From Athripsodes cinereus (taxonomy: Eukaryota; Arthropoda; Insecta; Trichoptera; Leptoceridae): a stretch of 64,000 nt of DNA. Positions 33,300-52,436 of the stretch are shown here, piece after piece. The notes beneath the pieces are model-generated. The model saw only the letters and a program-made list of their open reading frames with translations, was not told where the DNA came from and searched no databases. Both the position numbers and the translations under genes were made by a program. Numbering within the stretch: the first letter of the stretch is position 1; each line of letters starts with the position of its first letter. The DNA lies in contig OX388315.1 in the NCBI GenBank assembly GCA_947579605.1, forward strand, positions 372,001 through 436,000, in the 5' to 3' direction.

Positions 33300-34030
33300 A
33301 CCATGGTGTTTGAAAGAGCATACAAGAGAACATTGTGACAGGTTATGATTGATAACGAAGTGTTAGAACAAGTTGACAAATGTGTGTACTTGGGTAGTTT
33401 GTACACAAGAGATGGGAAGTGTGAAAGTGATATTGAAAGGAGAAAAGTTGCTGGCAATAAGGTAAATGGTGCAATTCGACCAATAATTTCAAACAGAAAC
33501 ATATCTACCACGGCTGGAAGATTAGTGCACTCTGATATCTTAGTGCCAACACTAATGTATGTAAGTGAGATGTGGACATGATTAAAGAAAGATGAAAGCA
33601 ACATAAATGCAGTAGAAATAAGACCCTTGAGCGGGATGTGTGGTAAAATTCTGAGAGACCATGTACGTAATAGTGCTATACAAGAGGAATGTGGAATGGA
33701 AGTTGGTGTAGAAACGAAGATGAATGTAAACAAATCACGGTGGTTTGGGCATATGGAAAGAATGAATGAGGACAGAATGACAAGAAAATATATTTGGATG
33801 AGAGGAATGGTGCTGGGAGACTATATGATCCTTGCCATCCAAGAATCGAATAGCAGGATCATATAAACCAGATCCTACAAGACGGACACACGTTAAGCAC
33901 ATTGAATAGGAGAGAATGCATGAAGAATTGTATGACAGTGATACAAATGAAAAATGTATACAAGAATAAGAGGAAGTGGAGCTGGATCCTTTCTGCCTAC
34001 CCCACAAGGAAAGTGACGTGATGGTATATA
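33300..34030 (+). pseudogene. LINE family L C-terminal copy, decayed
   Basis: It reads VLEQVDKCVYLGSLYTRDGK, VHSDILVPTLMYVSEMWT-stop, then RWFGHMERMNEDRMTRKY, and ends at 'cctaccccacaaggaaagtg' with 'acgtgatggtata'. A stop and several frame changes show it is dead. The 'YLGS..T.DG..' and 'W.GH.ERM..DR' blocks are typical LINE ORF ends. Confidence 0.85.
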
Positions 34031-34034
34031 TGTG

Positions 34035-35015
34035 TATACTTAAATAGGTACCTATAATTATTATGCCAGGTTAATCACGTAGATACAGCTGACTGAGTGA
34101 GTGTGATTTGTGAGATCAATATTATATACATAAGTACGTACATATGTATTACATGACACTGTGTTATCTGTGATAGTGTATGTATATATGTATGTATATG
34201 TCTCTCCCCTGCTGTCAATATTATGTCAATCTTTATCACACTATATACTAGTATGTACGTACATACATACATATCTGTTATATATATCTGCATTACTATT
34301 AAAAGAACCTCATCTAATTTGCTCTCTGACAAGAGTGGGATAAATAAATAAATAAATCTTTTTTGGTCAAAATTTAACATAAATGTACAATAATATAAAA
34401 CATTACACAAAATGAGAATTGACGAATTTAGACCAACAGGTGGACTTTACTTGTTGCTGAGCAATTTCGGAACATGTGACGATATGTCTTGCCCAGCTCC
34501 ACTTTAAAGTGGCTGCCCTCTTGATTTCCTCTATGGTCTTGGTATACTCTCTTATCCATTGGTTTGTTTTTCGGTATTAAACTAAACGAACAATGCAAAA
34601 AAAAATCCAATCTTGGGACCCACTTTTTAGCTGTTATAGAGAAAAGAGGTCATAAATATTGGTAATGCTCAGATTCTCTAATAGCGAGTCATGGAACTAC
34701 TTAATGCTCAGGGCCCAATCAATTTTCACCATAGTTTGGGAACCACTGCTTTAATGTTTTATATTTAATTATGTTATAGGTATATATATTATATAGTATT
34801 GAAGTGTGTGTGTGTGTGACGGATGGGATGATTGAAGTGTCTTCTTTAATCTATTCCTCTGTTTGCATTGGCCACATACATAGTGCCTGTAGGTATACAA
34901 AATCAATCAATATATTGTACATACCTACCTATATTACATATCTACATCAGCTGATTGTAGAATTCCCTAATATGTATTATGTGAAGCTTTGAGATAATGT
35001 AACCTTTATACTCTA
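34035..35015. other. Gene-free stretch with simple repeats
   Basis: (TATG/TACA)n near 34180-34280, (TG)n at 34805-34820, and the end of a hAT-like element 'tttgggaaccactgct' at 34734-34750. No exon. Confidence 0.45.
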
Positions 35016-35019
35016 CTAT

Positions 35020-35395
35020 AATGTACTGTACTCTCATTCCTTATCATAAGTGGAGTAGGCAAAGAGAATGGAACATCATATTGTTCTATTCTTACATACT
35101 TCTTTCGCTTCTTCCATATTCAGGCAATTTTTCATATGTGGTCACCGATTTCTCTTACTCAACATGCCGCCGTTCCTGAGAATTCGATCCACGTGGTCAA
35201 ATCGCTCAGTTCTGATACTTCCGCACTTTCTCACACCTCCTCTTTCAGATAAATACACCCTTTTCGTCATTGTTTCATTATTCCATTCTCTCGAATGTCC
35301 AAATCATTGCAACTTATCGACACGCATTCTATCCACAACACTCCTCTCACATCCACTCATTTTCCTATTATCCTCATTCCTCACTCTATAATCTT
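35020..35395 (-). repeat. LINE family L 3' fragment, minus orientation
   Basis: Antisense words 'gtggagtaggcaaagagaat', 'gaattcgatccacgtggtca' and 'ctttcagataaataca' match the other family L copies. Confidence 0.75.
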
Positions 35396-35424
35396 TCCAA
35401 TACTTATTTTTTTTTTTTGTGGTG

Positions 35425-35612
35425 TTCTCACACTACTTTTGCACAAAGACATTACATTCACTTAGCACCACGAATATACAATAAAATAATCCCAGACATA
35501 CTTGACTTACTATTACCAAATAACAATAACCTAAATAAATTACTCACGAGGTGGTTGATGGACAGGGGCAGAGAGTTGTGTGAGAATGATCTTATCCATA
35601 TTACAAAATAAA
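35425..35612 (+). repeat. LINE C-terminal fragment
   Basis: The plus frame reads FAQRHYIHLAPRIYNKIIPD and ends RELCENDLIHITK-stop, then 'aataaagcc'. 'H.IH.AP.IYN..P' is a common LINE ORF ending. Confidence 0.6.
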
Positions 35613-35869
35613 GCCTTAATGTAATGAGCGAGTATGTGTAGTCATATTATAATTTGTGTTGTTTATTCTTAATTATTAAATTATCTTATTTTTTATACTT
35701 TAAATTCTTTATTATGTTATTTTGTTTTATTATTCTTTTGATTATTTTATAGTTATTGTGTTGTAAAATGTAAAAAAAAATTTAGTATTGCCCCAGAACA
35801 GATTTCGATCTAGTGGGGCATTATATTCCAATATGATTTTTACTGTTATTTAAAAATGTAAAATTTTGG

Positions 35870-35900
35870 AAATAAATAAATAAATAAATAAATAAAATAA
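35870..35900. repeat. (AAAT)n simple repeat
   Basis: A run of AAATA units, probably the tail of an adjacent retroposon. Confidence 0.8.
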
Positions 35901-35919
35901 TAGGACTATCACTGTTTTG

Positions 35920-36125
35920 TATAAGTTGATGAGTGTTCTGTGAAAGATATAGGAATTTGTGAAATACTTTGAGTAAAACATTTAGCATCATCAATTCAGC
36001 AGCGATGAGGTATACCACCCATCCTGATTGTCTTTATTTTTTATTTGTACATTGAGAATAATTTATTATTACTAAAAGCCATCAAGCAGGCAGCTAGAGC
36101 TGGTGTGCTGGAAATCCACACTACT
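35920..36125 (+). repeat. SINE family A copy, diverged
   Basis: 'gcagcgatgaggtataccac' then 'ccatcctgattgtcttta' is the family core. Both ends are decayed. Confidence 0.65.
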
Positions 36126-36129
36126 GATG

Positions 36130-36340
36130 TCACTCTACACTGTCAAGCCCGTTCTTGAACAAATTAGTGTTCCTTGCAACGACCAATGCAGCAGGCAAGC
36201 TATTCCACTCACCCACAACTCGGTTTACGAGGAAATGTCTTCGAGGATTCTGAGTGAATTTGTCCTTTACCAGTTTCAGGCTGTGTCCTCGCAAGTGCTC
36301 ATTCTGGGTTCTGTGGAACATGTTCTTCAGCTCTGAATAG
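36130..36340 (-). repeat. LINE C-terminal fragment (CR1/Jockey-like)
   Basis: The minus frame reads ELKNMFHRTQNEHLRGHSLK, then HFLVNRVVGEWNSLPAALV and FKNGLDSVE. 'RGH..K......R..F..NRVV..WNSLP' is a common ending of CR1/Jockey-type LINE proteins. Confidence 0.85.
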
Positions 36341-36595
36341 TTTATTTTTATTTTTATTTTATTTTTTTATTTTTTAAATATTTACGGCCAAAGCCTTTAA
36401 CATGTTAAACCTCTGTATACATACAAAACATGTAAACAAAGGAAAGATCTGTTACAAAAAAGACACAAAACAATTAGACTAAAGAAACGAAAGTTTTACA
36501 GACATGTTATAATTATAATCATGTTATAATTATAAAAAAGATACAAAATTGTTAAAAAAAATTTGGTAAAGACATTACAAAATCAAAGGTATATA

Positions 36596-37524
36596 TCGGG
36601 TGTTTTTTTTAGACTTGTGGTTTTCAATCTGGCAATACTTTTTTTGGAGTTGGTCTTCTTGAGAGCTGTTACTTGATTTATGCTCAGTTTGGTTTGCCAT
36701 TTCATAATAAATATACTTACTCCTGAACTAGCGCCTCGCACATTCGGTGAATGGGCCCAAAACGAGATAGCCATCGATCCCGATTTTCACAAGAAAATTT
36801 TGTTCAGCGATGAAACTCACTTATGGTTGAATGGGTGGGTTAGTAAACAAAATTGTCGCATTTGGAGTGCTGATAATCCACAAGCCATTGTTTGGACACC
36901 GTCACATCCTCAAAAAGTCACTGTCTGGTGTGGTCTATGGGCAGAGGGAATCATTGGTCCATATTCCTTCAAAAATGAAGCCGGTCATAATGTTACAGAC
37001 AATGGAGAACGCTTTAGAGCCATGATTAATGATATTTTCGTGCCTGAATTGGAAGATGTTGATGTGGACGACCTTTGGTTTCAACAAGACGGCGCTACAT
37101 GACATACAGCCAACGAAACAATGAATTTATTGAAGGAAACTTTTGGAGAGCGCATTAGCTCACGTCGTGGACCTGTGGCGCCGCCTCCAAGATCGTGCGA
37201 TTTTACACCGCTGGACTATTTTTTGTGAGGTTATGTGAAGTTACTTGTCTACGCAGATAAACCCGAGACGATTGACGCCTTGGAAGAGAATATTCAGCGC
37301 GTTTTTGCTGACACACGGCTCCAATTGCTGCAAAAGTGATCGAAAATTGGGGCTCTCGGCTGGACTTTATTCGAGCCAGCCACGGCGGACACTTGCCTGA
37401 AATCGTTTTTAAAACATAATGGCAAACTCTTATCTTTATAATAAAGCTAAATTCTTGGCCATAACATTCAATTATATGCGTTTAATTTCTTCTTGAAAAC
37501 CACAGGTCTAAAAAAAACACCCTT
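36596..37524 (+). mobile_element. Decayed mariner-type (DD37D) element with ~30-bp inverted ends
   Basis: The left end GGGTGTTTTTTTTAGACTTG and the complement of the right end, GGGTGTTTTTTTTAGACCTG, continue into TGGTTTTCAA on both sides. TA dinucleotides flank the element (36594-36595, 37525-37526). At 929 bp it is shorter than a full element because the N-terminal DNA-binding part of the transposase is missing. Confidence 0.88.
36700..37419 (+). pseudogene. Mariner-family transposase pseudogene
   Basis: Catalytic-domain motifs appear in order: ILFSDETHLWLNG (first Asp), WFQQDGAT (second Asp), SCDFTPLDYF (third Asp). By count there are 36 residues between the second and third Asp, i.e. DD37D spacing. 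Damage: an in-frame TGA at 37100 where the family has Cys, a TGA just after DYFL in place of Trp, and a frameshift near 37320. After the frameshift the C-terminus continues VIENWGSRLDFIRASHGGH to a stop at 37417. The N-terminal HTH domain is absent. Confidence 0.92.
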
Positions 37525-37526
37525 TA

Positions 37527-37712
37527 AATGTCAAATATAGTAAAAAGTCAATTAGTTAAAATTCATAAGTTAAAAATTTGGTCAAGACATTACAAAGAGA
37601 AATCAAAGTGGTATAAAATTGTCAAATATAGTAAAAAGTCAGTTAGTTAAAATTCATTAGTTAAAAATTTGGTCAAGAACATTACAAAGAGAAATCAAAG
37701 TGGTAATGGTTG
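37527..37712. repeat. Two-copy tandem duplication (~93-bp unit)
   Basis: The unit with 'tgtcaaatatagtaaaaagt' and 'gttaaaaatttggtcaaga' occurs twice with few differences, right beside the mariner end. A related half unit precedes the mariner at 36550-36590. Confidence 0.85.
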
Positions 37713-37739
37713 TTAAATATCTCATAGACCTCAATCTCC

Positions 37740-37830
37740 TTTCCATAAGAGTTGCATTTTTACTAAACATGGTTAGACTGCTGGCTACTCTGTTTGTGGT
37801 AGATGCTGTGATGGTTTAGTTATAAAGATA
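37740..37830 (+). repeat. SINE family A 3' fragment
   Basis: 'ggttagactgctggctactc' then 'gatgctgtgatggttta' is a diverged family tail. Confidence 0.55.
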
Positions 37831-38159
37831 GAAGTTTTGAAAAAAACAGACTCGCTTAAATAATAGACAATGGATTATATATAGGCCATATTTTCACAAT
37901 GAATACATCATCAAGGGAATTATAAATAATATAATGCAGCGTGTAATACATACGCATTAGTGGTGAGAACACTTTCCACATTGCACAGCACTGCATCTCT
38001 GTGTTACACGTGGGAACCGTGCACTATTGTTACAATGCACAGCTGGTAATAGTGCATAACTCATATGTTATTGTTAAAGAGAATATGTGTATAATCAGGT
38101 GTATGTATTGTTTAGAAATTTTGTACCAGTACACTTCTCAGCAAATATTCTTTTTCGAG

Positions 38160-38290
38160 TGCCGTGTTAGGTCCCTCCCGGCTGTCACTCTAGTGTCGGC
38201 TTCCCTGTTCTGTATTATCTGGAACAGTTCCTCCACTGATATTTCCCAGCCAGGACATTCCCCTTCTTCCCACTCTACGTCTGTGTTTTA
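38160..38290 (-). repeat. LINE C-terminal fragment, related to 56605-56740
   Basis: Antisense 'cagccaggacattccccttc' corresponds to the '...MSW...' block of LINE ends of the type GRRK-SWL-NIREW. It is shorter and more diverged than the copy at 56605. Confidence 0.5.
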
Positions 38291-38404
38291 TAATTAGATG
38301 CAGCAAATTGTATTTGTCATTATGCAAATATGTCCTAAATAAGCCGACTTTCTTTGTATGCAAAAATTAGAGTTTTTAAATCCCACCTTAACTAATTTTT
38401 GTCT

Positions 38405-38480
38405 CTGTATACCATCACAGAATCTCCCACAAATGGTGTAGCCAGTGGACTAGCTGTATGTAATGAACATGCAAGGCATT
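38405..38480 (-). repeat. SINE family A 3' fragment, minus orientation
   Basis: 'taccatcacagaatctccca' and 'gtgtagccagtggactagc' match the tail complement. Confidence 0.6.
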
Positions 38481-38544
38481 CTCTATTGCTTAAAAAAGGC
38501 ATGTGTTTTAAATATATAACATTTGGTTCCTATCTCTTAAATGC

Positions 38545-38970
38545 AGTGGAAATGCAGTGGAAATGAGATCGTTGAGAAGGATGTATGTTAAAAATCTGAG
38601 AGATTGTGTGCGTAACAGTGATATAAGAAAGGAATGTGGAATGAAAGTTGGTGTAATAACAAGGATGAATGTAAATAAGTTAAGATGGTTTGGGCACGTG
38701 GAAAGAATGAATGAGGACAGAATGACTAAGAAGAAATATTTGGCTGAGAGGAATGGTGCTCGGAGACGTGGACGTCCGAGGATTAAATGGCAAGATCATT
38801 TAAATCAAATCCTACAGGACGGTCACGTGTTGAGCACGTTGAACAGGAGAGCATGCATGAGGAATTGTATGACAGTGACGGAAGCGAAAGATGTATGCAA
38901 GGATAGAAGGAAGTGGCGCTCGATCCTTTCTGCCTACCCCGCGAGGGAAGCGGCGTGATGGTATGTATGT
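38545..38970 (+). repeat. LINE family L C-terminal end, open and well preserved
   Basis: The frame 38557-38958 is open for 133 codons: MRSLRRMYVKNLRDCVRN, LRWFGHVERMNEDRM, GARRRGRPRIKWQDHL, ending RSILSAYPAREAA. The 3' end is 'taccccgcgagggaagcggc', 'gtgatggtatg' and a (TATG)n tail. The copy is 5'-truncated and carries no RT domain. Confidence 0.88.
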
Positions 38971-39164
38971 ATGTATGTGGTTCCTATCTCTTGCATAGGA
39001 AATACATCTTTCTATCTATACAACAATTTAGTTAAATAGGAACTAGGAATGTTTCATTTGCTGAGAAGTTTTGTGTCTCCCTATTTACATGTGTATATAC
39101 CTTGCAATATGATGCTAGACCAATTAATTCTAAGTGTTTGTGTGTGGGTGTGTGTCTGTGAGGT

Positions 39165-39232
39165 TATCTAGAAGAATGTTCACCTCTCCAGTCGTTGCAC
39201 TTTGCTACTCTGCTCTAACCACTACACTAATC
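39165..39232 (-). repeat. tRNA-like SINE head or tRNA pseudogene
   Basis: On the minus strand TAGTGTAGTGGTTAGAGCAG is an excellent tRNA D-arm/box A. The box B position reads GGTGAACATTC, one or more changes from GGTTCGAATCC. No full cloverleaf forms, so it is not called as a tRNA gene. Confidence 0.55.
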
Positions 39233-39495
39233 ACTCAATCACTCCACATGACCCTGACACCTAGCAAACATACAAACAGATCATTATGTACGTACAATCA
39301 GATGACTTAGTGCAACAATGTATTAAACAACTACAATCTCAAACAAAGATTAGATCAATGCTTTGTATTGAGATAATATTAACAGTTTTAATGTGGAGTG
39401 TGAGTTAACAAACGGAGGTATCACAGAAGAGAATTACCTTTAGTTGTTCAATTATTTTACTAAAACAAAAATATCATTTCTAAGTTTATGAAACA

Positions 39496-39612
39496 AGCTA
39501 TCCCGTGGAGTCCCCGCCAAAGAATAGATCTCTTTCCCAGTGTCCTGTACGAGTCAGGTATTCGTAACACATCCCATATAGGGATGCGGGTTCAAGTCCC
39601 GTCCGGGGCACT
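39496..39612 (+). repeat. SINE family A head joined to a tRNA T-arm-like segment
   Basis: The family A head ('cccgtggagtccccgccaaa') runs to 'gtcaggtattcgtaacacat'. Then comes GCGGGTTCAAGTCCCGTC plus CGGGGCA, which looks like a tRNA T-arm and 3' acceptor strand. The rest of the tRNA is absent. Confidence 0.6.
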
Positions 39613-39694
39613 ACCAAATAAGGTGACATTGTCTTTTCTAAGCCTTATGTGGTAGTTTAATGTGTTAAATTTGAATGGGTATTAATAAATAATT

Positions 39695-39800
39695 TAAACT
39701 TTATTGGTATCAAAATATGTAGTATACAATTATACAGAGTACCAGAGGCGAGATTATCGCATATGAGATTTCTTTCAACCAACCGGGAAAAAAATAAAAA
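39695..39800 (-). repeat. Retroposon 3' tail, family D, minus orientation
   Basis: 'actttattggtatcaaaata' leads to 'gaggcgagattatcgcatat', then 'tttctttcaaccaaccg'. This is a diverged copy. Confidence 0.7.
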
Positions 39801-40194
39801 TAGAAAATGTGTATGTATAGATATAAAAATCAATATCTACTAAATAAAAGCCATTTTTTCCAATTTTGTGGTTTGATACATTGTTGCCTATTACCATTAT
39901 ATTATTAATGATGTACTTATGTGTATTAACATTTGCAATTGTGAAAACAACTTTTTGTTTGCTTGATTGTACTTTTGTTTATTTCTCATAGATTATGCGG
40001 AATGAAATGGCTCTCCCACTCTTTTATGTCAGTTTTTGAATATCCTGTGAAAGGCTGGCATACGTGAATGGTGAAGTTTGAAAAAAATTAATCACTATTT
40101 GTTAATGTATCGGTTACATATTTTAGTATATCTGCTCACCACTCCGGTTATGAGAGACATTGTGTTGGTATAGATGTAAAAAATATATTCAGGT

Positions 40195-40320
40195 GCCATA
40201 AACTGATTATGTTCCCATCTGAAAATATATTTTGTTATATTTTTTACTTAACAATAATTTATTGTACGACAAGGTATCATTATTGCTGATTTGCAATTTC
40301 TTCCAACTAATCCACTGGTT
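40195..40320 (-). repeat. Retroposon 3' tail, family D, diverged
   Basis: 'tttattgtacgacaaggtat' then 'gcaatttcttccaactaatc' near 40257-40315. Confidence 0.5.
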
Positions 40321-40575
40321 GATATCATTTTTGCAGTTTACAAAAAAAGTACTTACAGACTTACCTGTGCCTTGGAGCACCCAGTAAATAATTTGTTGTC
40401 AATACAAATTAATATGTCATCAAAAAGAGCATATCAAGGACTAAAACACTATGTTCATAAGTCACTTTGGCCAAAATTTGACATAGTGTAGTATCTTTCT
40501 GACATACACGTATACAAAAAAATTTAAGCTTCAATTTATTATTTAGTTACATTGTTTATATTTTTTGTATTATAG

Positions 40576-48739
<8,164 letters not shown>

Positions 48740-49184
48740 TGGGGAACCTTATATCTGTAATCACTAACTTGACACTGCTAAATCAGAGTTTGCCTTCCCA
48801 GCACAGCAACAGAAAACAAGCAAGACTCTCAAACAAGTATCTAAGCTATGTAAAGTTTGCGGTGATGAAGAAAATCTTAAAATTAGGATATTCCAATACA
48901 TTGTTTTGATTATTTGACACTTTGTTTTGAAGTCATTGTGATAATCTTCTGGACTTTGAAAAACGAGATTCAATGTGTTTTCAATGTATAATTAATCTAA
49001 AGATTTTTCTAGCGTTTTTATAAACATATATTTATATGGCATGTATTTTACATCCTGTATAGTTATTACATGTAGCTATTCCACTAACTACCCATTTGTG
49101 GAAATAGCACGATAGATTTTCTTCATCGCCACAATACAAAATAAGTATGTGCGCTTACGCTGCGTTATGTCAAAATAATTTCAT

Positions 49185-49190
49185 AATAAA
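49185..49190 (+). terminator. coro: Possible coronin polyadenylation signal
   Basis: The first canonical AATAAA after the stop codon, 446 bp downstream. Many more occur further on in AT-rich DNA, so the true site is uncertain. Confidence 0.3.
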
Positions 49191-49269
49191 TATTGTTTTA
49201 TAATATTTGCTTCACATTGACTGACGCTGCTTTCAATGTATCAGTAATATAATTACATTAAACACTGCT

Positions 49270-49304
49270 GGGTGTATGTGTGCGTGCGTGTGTGTGTGTG
49301 CGCT
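49270..49304. repeat. (TG)n microsatellite
   Basis: A GT-rich run with a few interruptions, about 35 bp. Confidence 0.85.
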
Positions 49305-50880
49305 GCCTATTTGAGATTTAATATATATATATATTTAAGTACGACAGAGGCGAGAATATATTTGATACATGTGGTGAGAGGGAGACGACAGATGGATGAA
49401 GAGATATAATTATAATAGGTATGTAGATTGTGTATTTTGTATATTTTTTGAATAATTTAGCTGAGCATGTGATACCTATATATTATATAAATATATATGT
49501 GTGTGTATTATAAAGCATTCGGTAGCCTTATCATTCATTTGGTCACTTATAGGTTCTCATTATTGATTGTCAATATAAAAATATTGTGAATGTTGAATTC
49601 ATTGATTAGATTGGAGGTTGCAAGAAATGGAAAATAAAAGTTTGCTAAACCCAATTCACAATGGATAAAATGTGATGGTAAAATTATAATTAAATAAATA
49701 AATCAATAAAAATAAAAAAATATTAAATCCTATTTACACTAGATAAAATGGAATTTTGGACCCTATTAACACATCGACAAAACTACCGAGGAGCGGTGGC
49801 AGGCTTCGGCGGCGTAGATGTCGTGGAGGCAGCAAGCGTCGATGAATAATATATAAGTATTTGTTGAGTCAATAGTGTCTTATTAGTACTCTGATGAGAA
49901 ATCTTAAGTTCTCTTTGTTTAGTGTAAGAATATTTAGTTTTGTTGGAGCATAATAGTACAAAATAAGTATTTTTGATGACCATTTAGTGACCATGTGTTT
50001 GAGGAGCCTTAGATTAATATTGCAGTGTATTATAATATAATTTAGTATTAATTATCATTTTTTTTAATATCCATCTATTTTTAATTTAATCTGATTCTGC
50101 AATACAATATTATTATCGCATTGTACCTTTCCATTGTTGATCTTATTATTAAATCTTTTTCTTGTATTTCAATGGCAAACTTTTGATATAAATTTTTATA
50201 ATGGCAAGTTTATAAATCTAATTGTCATTTTTGATATTCTGACATATTTCAATACATCTATTATTATCGTACATTGTCATTTTTTTATTATGTAATAATC
50301 ATTCCAATATTACAAAAAAATTCATTCCGTTTTTGAATATTTAAAATTTTACATATTTATTATTCCTAAAATTTACAATTAAAATTTGTTAAATTTTAAT
50401 TAAAACAAAACAAATGGGAGGACTACTTATTTAATATTTTTTGAAACTGTATTTTTGTTTTTATTTTATCTTATATACTCTCAGAAACAAATGACAGTTT
50501 AAATGTAACAAATGAACAAAATTGCGTCAATTTGTAATTCTGTTAATCAAGATTTTTTTGTTTAATTTTAAATTTAGAATACATATTTTTATGTACGTTC
50601 GATACATTCTGAATATCTAAGACACTTTTATAATATCATGTAAGAGCACAAATTTTTAAATTTATATTTAAACAGGCGCACAAGTTGTTACATTCTATTG
50701 CATGCACAATATAAAGTATACACATCTGTTGTACAAAATAATTTAATTTTGAAGTGTTGTGATTTCTGTACGGACTCACTTTAACAGTTCTGTCTAAACT
50801 AGAATTTTAAGCAAATGTTTTTTTATTCTCTTTTCTTTCATTGTAGATATAGATAAAGAATAAAACTCTCATTTTCGGGC
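49305..50880. other. Gene-free AT-rich stretch
   Basis: Very AT-rich, with one GC-rich islet at 49780-49850. Possibly coronin 3'UTR in its left part; otherwise nothing recognised. Confidence 0.4.
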
Positions 50881-50884
50881 ATTT

Positions 50885-51080
50885 TAGAGTGGTGGTAATA
50901 TTCTTTCCTGTGTGTCACGAGTTTCGGATTCGATTCTCAGCCAGAGGAAAATAAAAAATGGATTTTTTAAAATTCTCGTTGGTCTGGGTCTTACGTGTAT
51001 CTAGTATGTAGATACCCATAATACAAGCTTCATAATTATCTTATTCCTGGGCTAACTTCATCTGTGTCCATATACTAAAT
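50885..51080 (+). repeat. tRNA-derived SINE family B copy, diverged
   Basis: Box B region GGATTCGATTCTCAG, then 'gttggtctgggtcttacgtg' and 'acccataatacaagcttcat' match the copy at 27752. Confidence 0.8.
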
Positions 51081-52435
51081 GTCATTGTGAATTTATTTTT
51101 TTTATCTCTCATTCCTTTTCTATATTTACAATGCGTAGAAAAGAGACATTTCTTTTATTCATTTTAGTTGTGTTCGGATGCAACTAATAAATAATTTCAG
51201 TAATTTTTTTATATACCAAATTAATATTGGTAAAAGTTGCACAAACTTATACGGTTAAATTATTTACAAATTAAATGACATTAATTGGTTTGTAGGCAAA
51301 CTGTTGATTGACAACTAAAGGCATCTTATAGTTTATATGTAAGTAGTTTAAACTATCAACCAATATAAGAAAATCAATTATAACTACAAATCATGTTACC
51401 CGCATTTATTTTTTGCATCAAAATGGTGCTTAATGCATTGGTTTATTTGTCTTTTTACTTTTCACTACTTTTTCAATGTTTAAGGATTTTCCGTGTATGT
51501 ACTTATGTTATTATTGATATTTATATATTTTATTGTATCTTTGATCTCTGTTTACACCAAATATTTTGTCATTTTATTTTGTTTGCGCGTGATTGTTTTT
51601 TTTAAGAGGTTGACGGTTAGTAACAAATATGTATTTTATCATGTCACAAATGAAATTGTATCTTCGCAAATTTTGACAAATTTCATTGTGTTTGTTTTGA
51701 TACAGAAGAAATTTCTGGTTTGCTAGAAAACTCCTTCGCAGTGCATCTTTTGTACAACAATGAATTGAAAGTATTAGAGAATTTTCAAAAAATACTTCAA
51801 AATAGTTCAAAATCAGTTTAGTTTAGAACACATTTTTCTCATCCCTGTGATTCCAGGAGAGATGTTAAGGGTAAAAGTGTTAATGAAATAATATCAAGTG
51901 TTTGTCAACCAATTTCAACATTACATCTAACTTTTAATGTAAAAAATGTGAATATGCCACAAACTACGGGACTTTACACGTTCAGTCTTGTATAAATCAT
52001 TTCTGTCCATCACGGTTAATGAAAAACTACAAAATATCTATACCATTATGGTATATCTCGTATGCGGGGTAGCTAGCAGACTAATTGCATGCAGTAAACA
52101 TGCAAACTGTCTTCCTTGTGCCAGAGATTCAGAAGGGATTTGTATGAGATTGAGTGTGTACATACGTCCCCCATTAAGTATATATTATTTGTGAAGTGTT
52201 ATTATTATTATTTTATAATTCATTTTGTTTTATATTTAGATTTATTATTGTGACTTGTGATTTTGTCTTTTTAATTTTGAGGTTTGGTATTTAAATTTAA
52301 CAAGTCTATTTGTAGTAAAATGCCAGTAAAGAATATGGTTTAGATTTGAATACTTTTTGTAATAACATTGATTTTCTCGGCTATTTTCCACGCAAATTTC
52401 ACAGTACCTATGTACAGTTTTGGAATATTATTATC
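51081..52435. other. Gene-free AT-rich stretch with a SINE A remnant
   Basis: A minus-oriented family A fragment lies at about 52028-52135 ('taccattatggtatatctcg', 'gcggggtagctagcaga'). Open frames around 51393-51810 are T-rich chance frames. Confidence 0.45.
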
Positions 52436-52436
52436 A

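Noticed and set aside
39583..39612. A tRNA gene
   Set aside because: Only the T-arm and 3' acceptor strand are present, with no D-arm or anticodon arm to complete a cloverleaf.
51393..51726. Hydrophobic frames that look like membrane segments
   Set aside because: Runs of T give Phe/Leu/Ile-rich translations everywhere here. Nothing conserved was seen.
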